Shown here: positions 23,350 to 32,937 of the stretch, one piece after another
Layout: each line of letters starts with the position of its first letter
How positions within the stretch are numbered: the first letter of the stretch is position 1
Origin: Devosia soli
Lineage (GTDB): Bacteria; Pseudomonadota; Alphaproteobacteria; Rhizobiales; Devosiaceae
Direction: 5' to 3'
DNA: 64,000 nt
Assembly: GCF_000970455.1 (NCBI RefSeq)
Contig: NZ_LAJG01000021.1
Coordinates: forward strand, 295,645-359,644
Translations under genes and position numbers: made by a program
The notes under the pieces: generated by a model
What the model was told of the DNA's origin: nothing
Databases searched by the model: none
What the model saw: only the letters and a program-made list of their open reading frames with translations

Positions 23350-25161
23350 ATGGCCAATTACGAATTGATCGACCACGAATTCGACGTGGTGGTGGTCGGC
23401 GCCGGTGGCGCGGGCCTGCGCGCGACCCTTGGCATGGCCGAGCAGGGTTTCAATACCGCCTGCATCACCAAGGTTTTTCCCACGCGTTCTCATACCGTGG
23501 CAGCCCAGGGCGGCATCGCGGCTTCGCTTCAAAACATGGGCCCCGACAGCTGGCAGTGGCACATGTACGATACCGTCAAGGGTTCGGACTGGCTCGGCGA
23601 CAATGACGCCATGGAATATCTGGCGCGCGAGGCTCCGGCGGCGATCTACGAACTCGAGCACTACGGCGTGCCGTTCTCTCGTACCCAAGAGGGAAAAATC
23701 TACCAGCGTCCGTTCGGCGGCCATATGACCGAATTCGGCGACGGTCCGCCGGTGCAGCGCACCTGCGCCGCGGCCGACCGTACCGGCCACGCCATTTTGC
23801 ACACGCTCTATGGCCAGTCGGTCAAGAATGACGCGCAGTTCTTCATCGAGTATTTTGCGCTCGATCTGATTATGGGCGAAAACGGGGAGTGCCAGGGCGT
23901 CATCGCCTGGAAGCTCGACGATGGCACCCTGCATCGTTTCCGCGCCAAAATGGTGGTGCTGGCGACTGGCGGCTATGGCCGCTCCTACTTCTCCGCCACC
24001 TCGGCCCACACCTGTACCGGCGACGGCAATGGCATGGTCGCCCGCGCCGGGCTGCCGCTCCAGGACATGGAATTCGTGCAGTTCCACCCCACCGGCATCT
24101 ACGGCGCCGGCGTGCTCATTACCGAAGGCGCGCGCGGCGAGGGCGGCTATCTTACCAATTCGGAGGGTGAGCGCTTCATGGAGCGCTATGCGCCCAACGC
24201 CAAGGATCTCGCTTCACGCGATGTCGTCTCGCGCTGCATGACGCTCGAAATCCGCGAAGGCCGCGGCGTCGGTCCAAACAAGGACCATATCTACTTGCAC
24301 CTCGACCATCTCGACCCCAAGGTGCTGCATGAGCGCCTGCCAGGCATCACCGAGAGCGCAAAGATTTTTGCCGGCGTCGACCTCACACGCGAGCCAATCC
24401 CGGTGCTGCCAACAGTGCACTACAATATGGGTGGCATCCCCGCGAACTATCATGGCGAGGTGCTGAACCCCACGCCGGACGATCCCAACCGCATCGTGCC
24501 GGGCCTGATGGCCGTGGGCGAAGCGGCTTGCGCATCGGTGCATGGCGCGAACCGGCTCGGTTCGAACTCGCTGACCGACCTCGTGGTTTTCGGGCGTGCC
24601 GCGGCGCTTCGTGCCGGCAAGGTGCTCGACAAATCGGCGCCGGTTCCGGGGATCAACAAAGCCGAGGACGACAAAATCCTCGCGCGCTTCGATCGACTGC
24701 GCCATGCCAATGGCTCCCAACCGACGGCAAAGCTACGCGACGAGATGCAGCGCACCATGCAGGCCGATGCCGCCGTGTTCCGCACCTCGGAATCGCTAAA
24801 GCAGGGCGTGGCGCGGATGAGCGAAATCTATTCGCGCCTGCCCGATGTCAAGGTCACCGACCGCTCGCTGATCTGGAACTCCGATCTCGTCGAGACGCTG
24901 GAACTCGAAAACCTCATGACCTGCGCCATTGCAACGGTCGTTTCGGCAGAAGCCCGCCACGAATCGCGGGGCGCCCATGCGCATGAGGATTTCCCGAACC
25001 GCGACGACGAAAACTGGCGCAAGCACACGCTGGCCCAGGTCGATGTCGACAACGGCGCGGTCGCTCTGTCTTACCGGCCAGTGATCGTTGATCCGCTGAC
25101 CCCTTATGACCAGGGCGGGATCGATCTCAAAAAGATCGCGCCAAAGGCGCGCGTCTACTAA
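23350..25161 (+). CDS. sdhA: Succinate dehydrogenase flavoprotein subunit
   Basis: SdhA oxidises succinate to fumarate with covalently bound FAD in the TCA cycle. The 603-residue protein shows the FAD motif [12 protein letters not shown] (14-25), the flavinylated histidine His48 in [10 protein letters not shown], the active-site block [21 protein letters not shown] (about residue 246 on) and [27 protein letters not shown] and the C-terminal RKHTL-like segment are intact. The start follows sdhD closely. An SdhAF4-family assembly factor, which in mitochondria binds SdhA, is encoded at 1.7 kb. Confidence 0.97.
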   Translation: MANYELIDHEFDVVVVGAGGAGLRATLGMAEQGFNTACITKVFPTRSHTVAAQGGIAASLQNMGPDSWQWHMYDTVKGSDWLGDNDAMEYLAREAPAAIYELEHYGVPFSRTQEGKIYQRPFGGHMTEFGDGPPVQRTCAAADRTGHAILHTLYGQSVKNDAQFFIEYFALDLIMGENGECQGVIAWKLDDGTLHRFRAKMVVLATGGYGRSYFSATSAHTCTGDGNGMVARAGLPLQDMEFVQFHPTGIYGAGVLITEGARGEGGYLTNSEGERFMERYAPNAKDLASRDVVSRCMTLEIREGRGVGPNKDHIYLHLDHLDPKVLHERLPGITESAKIFAGVDLTREPIPVLPTVHYNMGGIPANYHGEVLNPTPDDPNRIVPGLMAVGEAACASVHGANRLGSNSLTDLVVFGRAAALRAGKVLDKSAPVPGINKAEDDKILARFDRLRHANGSQPTAKLRDEMQRTMQADAAVFRTSESLKQGVARMSEIYSRLPDVKVTDRSLIWNSDLVETLELENLMTCAIATVVSAEARHESRGAHAHEDFPNRDDENWRKHTLAQVDVDNGAVALSYRPVIVDPLTPYDQGGIDLKKIAPKARVY

Positions 25162-25171
25162 GGGGCGATCA

Positions 25172-25336
25172 ATGTGCGAACAGTGCCAACCCTTTGACGA
25201 AGAAGAAGATGCCCTGGCGGCGTCTTTTCTCGCCCGCCAGCAAAAGGCCGCGATAAAGCCGGCATCGACGGCGCACGCGCTTATCTACACGCGCGCGCCG
25301 GCCGCTCCGCCGCGCAAGGAAAAGCCAAGTGCGTAA
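25172..25336 (+). CDS. Unrecognised 54-residue protein between sdhA and sdhB
   Basis: The frame starts with MCEQCQPFDEEEDALAAS after an AAGGGGCG ribosome site, 10 bases beyond the sdhA stop. It has a CxxC pair at residues 2-5, an acidic helix (DEEEDALAASFLARQQK), and a basic Pro/Ala tail. I recognise no family. Its position in the sdh operon suggests a link to complex II, for example iron-sulphur or assembly chemistry, but this is inference. The next small gene starts inside it (8-base overlap) with GTG. Confidence 0.6.
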   Translation: MCEQCQPFDEEEDALAASFLARQQKAAIKPASTAHALIYTRAPAAPPRKEKPSA

Positions 25337-25619
25337 ACGGTTTCTGGTTCTGCCCATTCTGATGGCTTCGGCGGGTTCGGCTGTCGCTGCCGCGCCGACG
25401 CAAGCGCAGAAAGACGAATTCTATAAAGTCTGCATGGGTATCGCTCAGGATGCGACGCTGTGCGGCTGCAAGGCGGATGCCGCCATGACGCTGATCGACG
25501 AACGCTTCATGGCCGTCGTCATCGCGTCGATGAAAGGCGGCTCGCCGGCCGCTGCCGACTACGATGCCTACAACACCTATGTCGCCAAATCGAACCAGGT
25601 TTGTAAGCCGAACTATTGA
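25329..25619 (+). CDS. Secreted small protein with four cysteines, between sdhA and sdhB
   Basis: The 96-residue protein begins at GTG 25329, overlapping the end of the 54-residue gene. It has a signal peptide (1-20) and four cysteines: Cys35 in YKVCMG, Cys45 and Cys47 in LCGCK, and Cys92 near the C-terminus. These could form two disulphide bonds in the periplasm. I do not recognise the family. It is on the same strand within the sdh operon, 129 bases before sdhB. Confidence 0.65.
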   Translation: MRKRFLVLPILMASAGSAVAAAPTQAQKDEFYKVCMGIAQDATLCGCKADAAMTLIDERFMAVVIASMKGGSPAAADYDAYNTYVAKSNQVCKPNY

Positions 25620-25748
25620 TCTTGCGGACCCCGGCGAAGGCCTGGGCATCCCGAGATCGCATGTCACTTCTCGGCCCGGGGGCCGGGATGATGCGGAAAC
25701 GAAAGCCTTTCGGACGTCCCACGCGTCCGCCTCTGAAGGAACAGAAGC

Positions 25749-26531
25749 ATGGCCGAACTGACTTTGCGCAAGGCCGACCAGCCACAAAAGGGCAAGACCT
25801 GGCCCAAGCCGCAGGGCGCAACGCGCCTCCGCGAATTCCATATCTACCGCTATGATCCGGATAAGGCCGAAAATCCGCGCATCGATACCTATTTCGTCGA
25901 TCTCGACGATTGCGGCCCGATGATCCTCGATGGCCTGCTCTACATCAAGAACAAGGTCGATCCGACCTTGACGCTGCGCCGCTCCTGCCGCGAAGGCATT
26001 TGCGGTTCGTGCTCGATGAATATCAACGGGCTCAATACCCTGGCCTGCACCAAGGGCATGGACGATTCGACCGGCACCATCAAAATCTATCCGCTGCCGC
26101 ATATGCCGGTGGTCAAGGATCTGGTTCCGGACCTGACGACCTTTTATGCCCAGCACCGCGCCATCGAGCCCTGGCTCAAGACCACGTCGCCGACGCCGGA
26201 AAAGGAATGGACCCAGTCGGTCGAAAATCGCGCCAAGCTTGACGGGCTTTACGAGTGCATTCTTTGCGCCTGTTGCTCGACCTCGTGCCCGAGCTATTGG
26301 TGGAATGGCGAAAAGTATCTTGGCCCCGCCGCACTCCTCCAGGCATATCGCTGGCTGATCGACTCGCGCGACGAAACCACTGCCGAGCGCCTCGATAACC
26401 TTGAGGACCCGTTCAAGCTTTATCGTTGCCACACGATCATGAACTGCGCCAAGGTCTGCCCCAAGGGTCTCAACCCGGCCAAGGCCATCGCCCAGATCAA
26501 GAAGATGATGGTCGAGCGCAAGGCGGCCTGA
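25749..26531 (+). CDS. sdhB: Succinate dehydrogenase iron-sulphur subunit
   Basis: SdhB carries electrons from the flavin to quinone through [2Fe-2S], [4Fe-4S] and [3Fe-4S] clusters. The 260-residue protein has the [2Fe-2S] cysteines in [22 protein letters not shown] (about 78-99). The ferredoxin-like cysteines follow in [16 protein letters not shown] and [17 protein letters not shown]. It is separated from sdhA by two small genes and 129 bases of gene-free DNA, so it may have its own promoter as well as readthrough. A strong terminator follows the stop. Confidence 0.97.
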   Translation: MAELTLRKADQPQKGKTWPKPQGATRLREFHIYRYDPDKAENPRIDTYFVDLDDCGPMILDGLLYIKNKVDPTLTLRRSCREGICGSCSMNINGLNTLACTKGMDDSTGTIKIYPLPHMPVVKDLVPDLTTFYAQHRAIEPWLKTTSPTPEKEWTQSVENRAKLDGLYECILCACCSTSCPSYWWNGEKYLGPAALLQAYRWLIDSRDETTAERLDNLEDPFKLYRCHTIMNCAKVCPKGLNPAKAIAQIKKMMVERKAA

Positions 26532-26552
26532 TTTTTTGGATTTTGGATTTTG

Positions 26553-26580
26553 GGCCCGCGGTTTTGCCGCGGGCCTTTTT
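26553..26580 (+). terminator. Strong intrinsic terminator of the sdh operon
   Basis: GGCCCGCGG (26553-26561) pairs perfectly with CCGCGGGCC (26567-26575) around a 5-base loop, followed by five T residues (26576-26580). It lies 21 bases after the sdhB stop and is the clearest rho-independent terminator in the window. Confidence 0.92.
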
Positions 26581-26699
26581 GTTTGTGCGGCGGGGGATTT
26601 TGGGCAGGACATCGCCAAGTGAGCGGCGGCCGAGGCCATAAACAAAACGGCGGAGCTGCTGCTCCGCCGTTCGATGATCTTCAGCGTGAATAGGCAACT

Positions 26700-28208
26700 T
26701 CAGCTTTCCCCGTCGACCAGTACGATGGTGCCGGCCTCATAGGCCGCCTTGCAATCGTCGGCATCGGCCATGCGGTCGCTGTCGAGGAGCGTCGTGGCGC
26801 TGCCCGGGCCCTGGAAACGAGGGTCGTCGCATTCGTCGTCATTGGCGTAGGACGAGGAATTGTCGCCGAAATCGATGCCCGAGCTGTCATAGGGCGCGCC
26901 GGCAGCGTATTCGGGCGTATAGACCTGGCGGATCGAAACCTTGCCCTCGTCGAGCAGGGTCCGGCAGTCCGTCGCATCGCCCATCATGTCTTCGCTGAGG
27001 AGCTTTTTGTCGGTGCCGAGTCCTTCGAAACGGAGGTCGTCGCATTCGCCATCATTGGCCCATTTGGAAAAATCCGAGCCGAAGTCGAAAGCGTTTGCCG
27101 ATTGTTCGCCCTTGAAAGTCGCGGTGCCGGCTTCGACGGCAGCCCGGCAATCGGTCGCGTCCTTCTTGATGTCTTCCGAGAGCGTCGTGCTCGCCACGCC
27201 CGTGCCGGTAAAGCGCGGGTCGTCGCATTCGCCGTCCTTGGCCCATTCGGAAGAATCGTCGCCATAGTCGATATCGGCAACCGGCGTGGTGGAGCCGCCA
27301 TCCTTGAGGGTGACCGTGCCCGCTTCGAAGGCAGCGCGGCAATCGGTGGCGTCCTTCATGCGGTCGGCCTCGACCAATTCTTCAGCCGAGCCGGTGCCGA
27401 TAAACCGGGGATCGTCGCATTCGCCATCCTTGGCCCACTCGGAAGAATCGTCGCCAAAGTCGATATCGGCAATGGTAGCGGTTGCCGCGCTCGAACCGGA
27501 GTCCTTGAGGGTGACCGTTCCGGCCTCGAAGGCGGCGCGGCAATCGGTAGCGTCCTTCATCAGGTCGGCGTCGACCAATTCTGCGGCCGAGCCCGTGCCG
27601 GTGAAACGCGGATCGTCGCATTCGCCGTCCTTGGCCCATTCGGATGAATCATCGCCAAAGTCGATATCGGCAGCGGCCGCGTTTGCGGTGCTCGAACCGG
27701 AATCCTTGAGGGTGACCGTTCCGGCCTCGAAGGCGGCGCGACAATCGGTGGCATCCTTCATCAGGTCGGCATCGACCAACTCCGCGGCCGAGCCCTTGCC
27801 GGTAAAGCGCGGGTCGTCGCACTCGCCATCCTTGGCCCATTCGGACGAGTCGTCACCGAAGTCGATATCGGTTGCAGCAGTAGTCGCGGGAGGCGTTGCC
27901 GGCGGCGTGGTCGATGCCGTGGTGGTTTCGGATTTCAGCGTCGCCGTGCCGGCTTCGACTGCGGCCTTACAGTCGGTGGCGTCCTTCATGCGGTCAGCAT
28001 CCACCACTTCATCGGCAACACCGGTGCCTTCGAAGCGGGGATCGTCGCATTCGCCGTCCTTGGACCATTCGGACGAATCGTCGCCGAAGTCGATCGTTGC
28101 GGCCGGAGCTGTGGTGGAAGTTTTCTGTGCCATGGCTGGCGCGGTAACGCCAGTCATCAGCACCAGTCCAAGCAGAGAGCCTGCCATGAGATGACTGATC
28201 GTGCGCAT
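26700..28208 (-). CDS. Secreted acidic protein with seven two-cysteine FGDDSSEW repeats
   Basis: The 502-residue protein has a signal peptide (1-28, ending APAMAQ) and seven repeats of about 54 residues starting near 39, 115, 182, 249, 313, 374 and 445. Each repeat has the core FGDDSSEWAKDGECDD, then PRF, a variable middle, and a DATDC segment. So each carries two cysteines (GEC and TDC) and many Asp/Glu residues. Short Ala/Thr/Ser linkers join them. The cysteines may bond within each repeat and the acidic clusters may bind calcium. This motif is seen in secreted alphaproteobacterial proteins, but I know of no assigned function. A GGGAGG ribosome site precedes the ATG. Confidence 0.85.
   Translation of the reverse strand: MRTISHLMAGSLLGLVLMTGVTAPAMAQKTSTTAPAATIDFGDDSSEWSKDGECDDPRFEGTGVADEVVDADRMKDATDCKAAVEAGTATLKSETTTASTTPPATPPATTAATDIDFGDDSSEWAKDGECDDPRFTGKGSAAELVDADLMKDATDCRAAFEAGTVTLKDSGSSTANAAAADIDFGDDSSEWAKDGECDDPRFTGTGSAAELVDADLMKDATDCRAAFEAGTVTLKDSGSSAATATIADIDFGDDSSEWAKDGECDDPRFIGTGSAEELVEADRMKDATDCRAAFEAGTVTLKDGGSTTPVADIDYGDDSSEWAKDGECDDPRFTGTGVASTTLSEDIKKDATDCRAAVEAGTATFKGEQSANAFDFGSDFSKWANDGECDDLRFEGLGTDKKLLSEDMMGDATDCRTLLDEGKVSIRQVYTPEYAAGAPYDSSGIDFGDNSSSYANDDECDDPRFQGPGSATTLLDSDRMADADDCKAAYEAGTIVLVDGES
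27300..27866 (-). repeat. Three near-identical tandem repeat units inside the repeat protein gene
   Basis: Units 2, 3 and 4 of the repeat protein (residues 115-169, 182-236 and 249-303) are almost the same at protein level. They are also very similar at DNA level; for example the stretch encoding DGECDDPRF recurs with few synonymous changes. Their period is about 201 bases. Units 1 and 5-7 are more diverged. This indicates recent unit duplication. Confidence 0.75.
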
Positions 28209-28292
28209 CGGTTGTCCCTCCCGGTTGTGCGCCTGCCTTGTGAGGGGAGATTACAGCGGCTTTGCGGCAGCCAAAAGTGTTAATGCCGCCGA

Positions 28293-29237
28293 TTATTTGG
28301 CAATCGTCCGGCTTCGCCGGTCGATGCGGGCGAAGAGCCAGGATCCGAGCAGCACCAGGGCGGTACCAAGGGCATGGACGATGGTAAAGTGCTCACCCAG
28401 AACGAAAACGGCGAGAACGATGGTGACGATCGGGCCGAAGGAGGCGGTCGAGGACGTGGCGCGAGCCCCGATGCGCGCGATACCGCCATTGAGGAGAAAC
28501 GATGGCAGTACCGTGCCGAAGATGCCGAGCATCAGGCCCAGGATCCAGACCCGGGTGGAAAAACCTGCATAGGTCCCGGGCCCGTCGACGAGGAGGCTTT
28601 GGCCGATGGCGAGCACGGCGGCAGTCGACATGCCGATGCAGGTGAAGAGCACCGTGCCGAGGACCAGCATCTGGCGCTTGGCAAGGTGCTGATAGAAGGC
28701 AAAGGTCAGGGCCGAGCCCAAGACCAGCAGGGTTCCGACGATAAGGCCGTCGGGCTCGACGGTGAGGTTCCAGGCAAAGATCACCAAGAGCCCGCCATAG
28801 CTCAAGAGCATTGCCGGCAGGAGACGCCAGTTCATCCGGTCGCCGAAAAACCAGACGCCGAACAGCAGCACGAAGAAGGGATAGGTGAAGAGCACCAGCC
28901 GTTCGTATTGCGCGGAAACGAAGGCGAGGCCGGCAAAATCGAGATAGCTCGAAAGATAATAGCCCAATACGCCGACGCCCATGGCGCCGAGGAGGCGGCC
29001 AGGGGAGAGAAGGGCGCGCAGGTTCGGCGCACGGAGGAGAAGGCTTGCGAGAATGACGAGATAGACCGGCAGGGCCATGAGCATGCGCAAGGCGAGCGCG
29101 GCTTCGATCGAGACGCCTTCGGCAAAGGCGAGCTTGATGAAGATGCCCTTGGTCGAAAAAAGCGCAGCGCCGGAAAAGGCAAGCGCGTAGCCGGCCATAT
29201 CGACATTGGCGGATGTGGTTTGGGTCGTCGAACTCAT
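28293..29237 (-). CDS. DMT/EamA family permease
   Basis: The 314-residue membrane protein has ten predicted helices in two EamA repeats, with AALFSTKGIFIKLAF opening the first and ATSSTASFGPIVTIVLAVFVLGE in the second. The substrate is unknown. The start at 29237 is preferred because it precedes the first helix; the open frame extends upstream with 67 residues of non-membrane, Arg/Pro-rich composition that looks like untranslated leader. It is unrelated in position to the EamA pair at 17-19 kb. Confidence 0.85.
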   Translation of the reverse strand: MSSTTQTTSANVDMAGYALAFSGAALFSTKGIFIKLAFAEGVSIEAALALRMLMALPVYLVILASLLLRAPNLRALLSPGRLLGAMGVGVLGYYLSSYLDFAGLAFVSAQYERLVLFTYPFFVLLFGVWFFGDRMNWRLLPAMLLSYGGLLVIFAWNLTVEPDGLIVGTLLVLGSALTFAFYQHLAKRQMLVLGTVLFTCIGMSTAAVLAIGQSLLVDGPGTYAGFSTRVWILGLMLGIFGTVLPSFLLNGGIARIGARATSSTASFGPIVTIVLAVFVLGEHFTIVHALGTALVLLGSWLFARIDRRSRTIAK

Positions 29238-29459
29238 GGGCACTGCTCTTTCTGGCCGCCCCGAGGTTCCTGCCGGACACCGCAAGGCGGGCCGGGTTGC
29301 CAAATGCTGGATGTCAGCCTTCGGTCCGGGCCCGGATGGGACGGAGAGCCAGAAGAATCGACATCGAAAGCTGCGGGCGTGAAGACATGATCTTGTTATA
29401 GTACCCGCGGGTACGCCCCCGAAAGTCCGGTTTCGCAAAATCCGTCCAGCGCGAAAAGA

Positions 29460-30389
29460 TCAGCCGCGCGGATGGGCCCTGGCGTAGCTTTCGAGAAGAT
29501 GCTCGGTATCGACGGCAGTATAGATCTGGGTGGTGGAAAGGCTCGCGTGACCCAGTAATTCCTGGATGGCACGGAGGTCGCCGCCCTTGCCGAGAAGATG
29601 TGTTGCAAAGGAATGGCGCAGGGCGTGGGGGGTCGCTGACGGTGGCAGGCCGAGGGCGCTGCGCAATTGCTGCATGCGCAACTGGATAAGCCGAGGCGAC
29701 AAGACGCCGCCGCGCACGCCGCGGAACAACGGGTCTTCCGCCCAGAGCTTGAAGGGGCTGAGGGAGAGGTAGGTGTCGATCGCCTGGCGCACCGGGGCAA
29801 TCAGGGGCACCATGCGCACCTTGCCGCCCTTGCCGGTGACGCGCAGCACATCGCTTTCAAGATCGCCCTTGGTCAGCGCCAGCGCTTCGGAAATACGCAG
29901 GCCGGCACCATAGCAGAGGGAAATGACCGCCATGTCGCGGGCGGCGACCCAGGGTCGGTCTTCAAGCTCGTCGGTTGCCTCGATGGTTTGCCTGGCCTCG
30001 ATGACGGTCAGCGCCTTGGGCAGCGAGCGCGGGATTTTCGGAGTACGGATGGCGTTGAGGGCTTCGGTCGTCAAAACGCCTTCGCGCTCGAGAAACGCAA
30101 AGAAACTCTTGAGCGCCGAGAGGACCCGCGCGAGGGAGCGGGAGCCGAGGCTCTCTTCGCGCCGCCTCGCCATGAAGGCGCGGATATCGGCGCCACGGAG
30201 ATCGCGGAGCGATTCGAGCGAGACGGGGCCGCCCAGATGGCCTGCGAGAAAGCTCATGAACTGCGAGAGATCGCGCCCATAGGCCTCGAGCGTCTTGGGC
30301 GCGAGACGCTTGACCGATCCCAGTTCGCGCATCCAGAGCGTAATCTTGGACTGGATAAAGGCATCGGTGGCAAAGGCGCTGTCGGTCAT
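29460..30389 (-). CDS. xerC: Tyrosine recombinase XerC
   Basis: XerC acts with XerD at the dif site to resolve chromosome dimers. The 309-residue protein has the SAM-like N-terminal core-binding domain (about 10-110) and the catalytic domain with Arg165 (GAGLRISEAL), Lys187 (TGKGGK), His255 and Arg258 (HALRHSFATHL), His281 (GHASLSTTQ) and nucleophile Tyr290. All six catalytic residues are present. Its place next to priA and upstream of the atp operon is a familiar Rhizobiales arrangement, so it is the housekeeping enzyme and not an integrase of a mobile element. Confidence 0.92.
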   Translation of the reverse strand: MTDSAFATDAFIQSKITLWMRELGSVKRLAPKTLEAYGRDLSQFMSFLAGHLGGPVSLESLRDLRGADIRAFMARRREESLGSRSLARVLSALKSFFAFLEREGVLTTEALNAIRTPKIPRSLPKALTVIEARQTIEATDELEDRPWVAARDMAVISLCYGAGLRISEALALTKGDLESDVLRVTGKGGKVRMVPLIAPVRQAIDTYLSLSPFKLWAEDPLFRGVRGGVLSPRLIQLRMQQLRSALGLPPSATPHALRHSFATHLLGKGGDLRAIQELLGHASLSTTQIYTAVDTEHLLESYARAHPRG

Positions 30390-30556
30390 GCCGGGCAGTC
30401 TAGCGCGCGAGGGTTACCGATCTCTAGAAATATCGCGCCGGCCAAATCGATATGGATAAGCCCGAATGAGCAGCAAGCCGATCGCTGCCGGAGACGTGCT
30501 CATCATCCGGCTCGATTTTTGCTCACAAGAACATTAAGTGAACGATATAGCGGACC

Positions 30557-32794
30557 ATGTCAGGATGGCCGCTTTGGCGGAATCGCTTGCATTCGGATAT
30601 GGCCGGTGCGAACGGAACGGCGCAGATGCAAGTGCGAATGGACATCGTTGCAGTGATGGTGGGGGTAGCCGTTGAGGGCCCCTATAGCTATCGCGTGCCA
30701 GAAACCATGACGGTCGAGCGCGGCTCGATTGTGGCAGTACCCCTTGGGCCCCGGCTGGTCCTCGGCGTCGTCTGGGGCGCGCCCAAGGATAACATCGCGC
30801 ATAATCGCCTTCGCGATGTCGCCCATGTCTATGACGTGCCCGCGCTTTCCGAAGAGCTTCTGAGACTCGTCGAATGGGTCGCGCGCTATACGCTTGCCGC
30901 GCCAGGCCAGGTGTTGCGCGGGGTATTGCGATCACCAGAAGCGCTCGACGCGCCAAAGCCCGTTATCGCCTATCGCCGCACCGGGCTCGAGCCGGAAAAG
31001 CTGACACCGGCGCGACTGCGCGTCCTCGATGCGCTGATGGACGACATGGCCTGGCCCAAGCCGGCGCTGGTCGGGGCGACGGGGGTATCGACATCGGTGA
31101 TCGATGGGCTCGAACGGGCGGGAGCGGTCGAAAAACTCGAGATCGCGGCGCCGCCCGTGGTGCTGCCGCCCGACCCGGATGCGAGCCCCTCCAAACTCAA
31201 CCCCGAGCAGGAGGCGGCGCTTGCCGATATCCTGTCGCTCGATCCGCACCAGTTTGGTGTCGCCCTTCTCGATGGCGTGACCGGCGGCGGCAAGACCGAG
31301 GTTTTTTTCGAAGCCGTGGCCGACACGCTACGGGCTGGGCGGCAGGCGCTGATCCTTTTGCCCGAAATCGCGCTGACCAATACGTTTATCGATCGCTTTA
31401 CGCGCCGCTTCGGCACGAGGCCTGCTGAATGGCACTCGGACATGACGCCGACGCAGCGGGCCAAGGTCTGGCGCGGCGTGCTCGAGGGGACGGTGCGTGC
31501 CGTGGTGGGTGCGCGTTCGGCCTTGTTCTTGCCGTTCCGGGAACTGGGGCTGCTGGTGCTCGATGAGGAGCATGACGGCGCCTATAAGCAGTCGGAGGGC
31601 TTTACCTACCACGCGCGTGACATGGCGATTGTCCGTGCGCAGTTTTCGCGGGCACGGGTGGTGCTTTCGTCGGCAACGCCCTCGGTTGAATCGCGCAACA
31701 ATGCCAATTCCGGACGCTATGCGCATGTGCGGCTCGAAAGCCGCTTTGCCGAAGCGGCGATGCCCGACATCACCGCTATCGACATGCGCATGGATGGGCC
31801 GGAAAAGGGCAGCTGGATTGCACCATCCTTAGCGCGCGAAGTTTTTGCAGCGCTCGATCGCGGGGAACAGGCGCTGCTGTTTCTCAACCGGCGCGGTTAT
31901 GCGCCGCTGACGCTCTGCAATGCCTGCGGACATCAATATAAGTGCCCCGATTGTTCGGCCTGGATGGTCGAACACCGTTTTCGCGGCGTCCTGATGTGCC
32001 ATCATTGCGGGCACGAGGTGCGCACGCCCAAACATTGCAGCGAATGCGGCCAGGTCGATAGCCTCGTGCCGGTTGGGCCGGGCATCGAGCGGGTCGCCGA
32101 AGAGGCGGCAACGCGCTTTCCCGATGCCCGCCGCGTGCTGCTCTCGACCGACATGGGCAGCCATGCCCAGCTTCGCCAGCGTTTTGCCGAAGTCGAGCGC
32201 GGCGAATATGATCTCATCATCGGCACGCAGCTCGTCTCGAAGGGTCACCACTTCGAAAAGCTTTCGGTGGTTGGCGTGCTCGACGCCGATCTCGGGCTTG
32301 CTCATGGCGATCCGCGGGCGGCTGAACGAACGTTCCAGATCTTAACGCAGGTGGCAGGGCGCGCCGGTCGCGCGTCGCGGCATGGCAAGGCGTTTCTCCA
32401 AACTTATCATCCCGATCATCCGGTGATGAAAGCCATGGTTTCGGGCGATCGCGAGGCCTTTTACGCGCAGGAGCTTTTGGCGCGGGAAGCGGGCGGCATG
32501 CCGCCGTTCGGGCGGCTCGCGGCGCTGATCATTTCGGCCAATGAGCACGACCCGGCGATGAACTTTGCCAAAAGCCTGCTCTCGGCCGCCCCAATGGCCG
32601 AGGGTGTGCGGCTTTTTGGACCCGCCGATGCGCCAGTGGCGATGATCCGGGGGCGGCATCGGGTCAGGCTGCTGGCCCAATCGAACAAGGATTTCGACTT
32701 GTCCGGCTATGTCCGCTTCTGGCTATCGAGCGCGGAAAAACCGAAGGGCGACATCAAGATTCAGATCGATATCGATCCGATGAGCTTCATGTGA
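30557..32794 (+). CDS. priA: Primosomal helicase PriA
   Basis: PriA recognises stalled forks and loads the replicative helicase. The protein (up to 745 residues) shows the N-terminal 3'-DNA-binding domain (PYSYRVPETM, VAVPLGPR), Walker A GVTGGGKTEV, the DEEH box in VLDEEHDGAYKQ, and the zinc-binding Cys cluster (LCNACG, CPDC, CHHCG, CSECG). The helicase C motifs GTQLVSKGHHF and LTQVAGRAGR follow. The start is uncertain: ATG at 30557, 30599, 30626 and 30638 are all in frame without a clear ribosome site, and family proteins usually begin near the last one. It is divergent from xerC. Confidence 0.93.
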   Translation: MSGWPLWRNRLHSDMAGANGTAQMQVRMDIVAVMVGVAVEGPYSYRVPETMTVERGSIVAVPLGPRLVLGVVWGAPKDNIAHNRLRDVAHVYDVPALSEELLRLVEWVARYTLAAPGQVLRGVLRSPEALDAPKPVIAYRRTGLEPEKLTPARLRVLDALMDDMAWPKPALVGATGVSTSVIDGLERAGAVEKLEIAAPPVVLPPDPDASPSKLNPEQEAALADILSLDPHQFGVALLDGVTGGGKTEVFFEAVADTLRAGRQALILLPEIALTNTFIDRFTRRFGTRPAEWHSDMTPTQRAKVWRGVLEGTVRAVVGARSALFLPFRELGLLVLDEEHDGAYKQSEGFTYHARDMAIVRAQFSRARVVLSSATPSVESRNNANSGRYAHVRLESRFAEAAMPDITAIDMRMDGPEKGSWIAPSLAREVFAALDRGEQALLFLNRRGYAPLTLCNACGHQYKCPDCSAWMVEHRFRGVLMCHHCGHEVRTPKHCSECGQVDSLVPVGPGIERVAEEAATRFPDARRVLLSTDMGSHAQLRQRFAEVERGEYDLIIGTQLVSKGHHFEKLSVVGVLDADLGLAHGDPRAAERTFQILTQVAGRAGRASRHGKAFLQTYHPDHPVMKAMVSGDREAFYAQELLAREAGGMPPFGRLAALIISANEHDPAMNFAKSLLSAAPMAEGVRLFGPADAPVAMIRGRHRVRLLAQSNKDFDLSGYVRFWLSSAEKPKGDIKIQIDIDPMSFM

Positions 32795-32937
32795 CCGCGT
32801 CAGGCGCGGCTGCTCGATAGACCATCCGACAGATGTGAACAGCGTATGTGCAGCCGAATCGAGGCTCGCACCATTGCAGGTGGCGCTCACGTGCCGGCTC
32901 CATGGTGGAGCTGGACGCCAGCGCTGAGGAGCACCCC

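Noticed and set aside
25281..26645. 454-codon minus-strand frame opposite sdhB
   Set aside because: No motifs, and the plus strand carries sdhB with all cluster cysteines plus a terminator inside the supposed gene.
26700..28208. The repeat array as a CRISPR or satellite
   Set aside because: The period is about 200 bases, in phase with codons, and the open frame with signal peptide runs through all units.
29460..30389. Tyrosine recombinase as sign of a prophage or integrative element
   Set aside because: It is a full XerC in its usual place beside priA and atp genes, with no phage or att-like sequences nearby.
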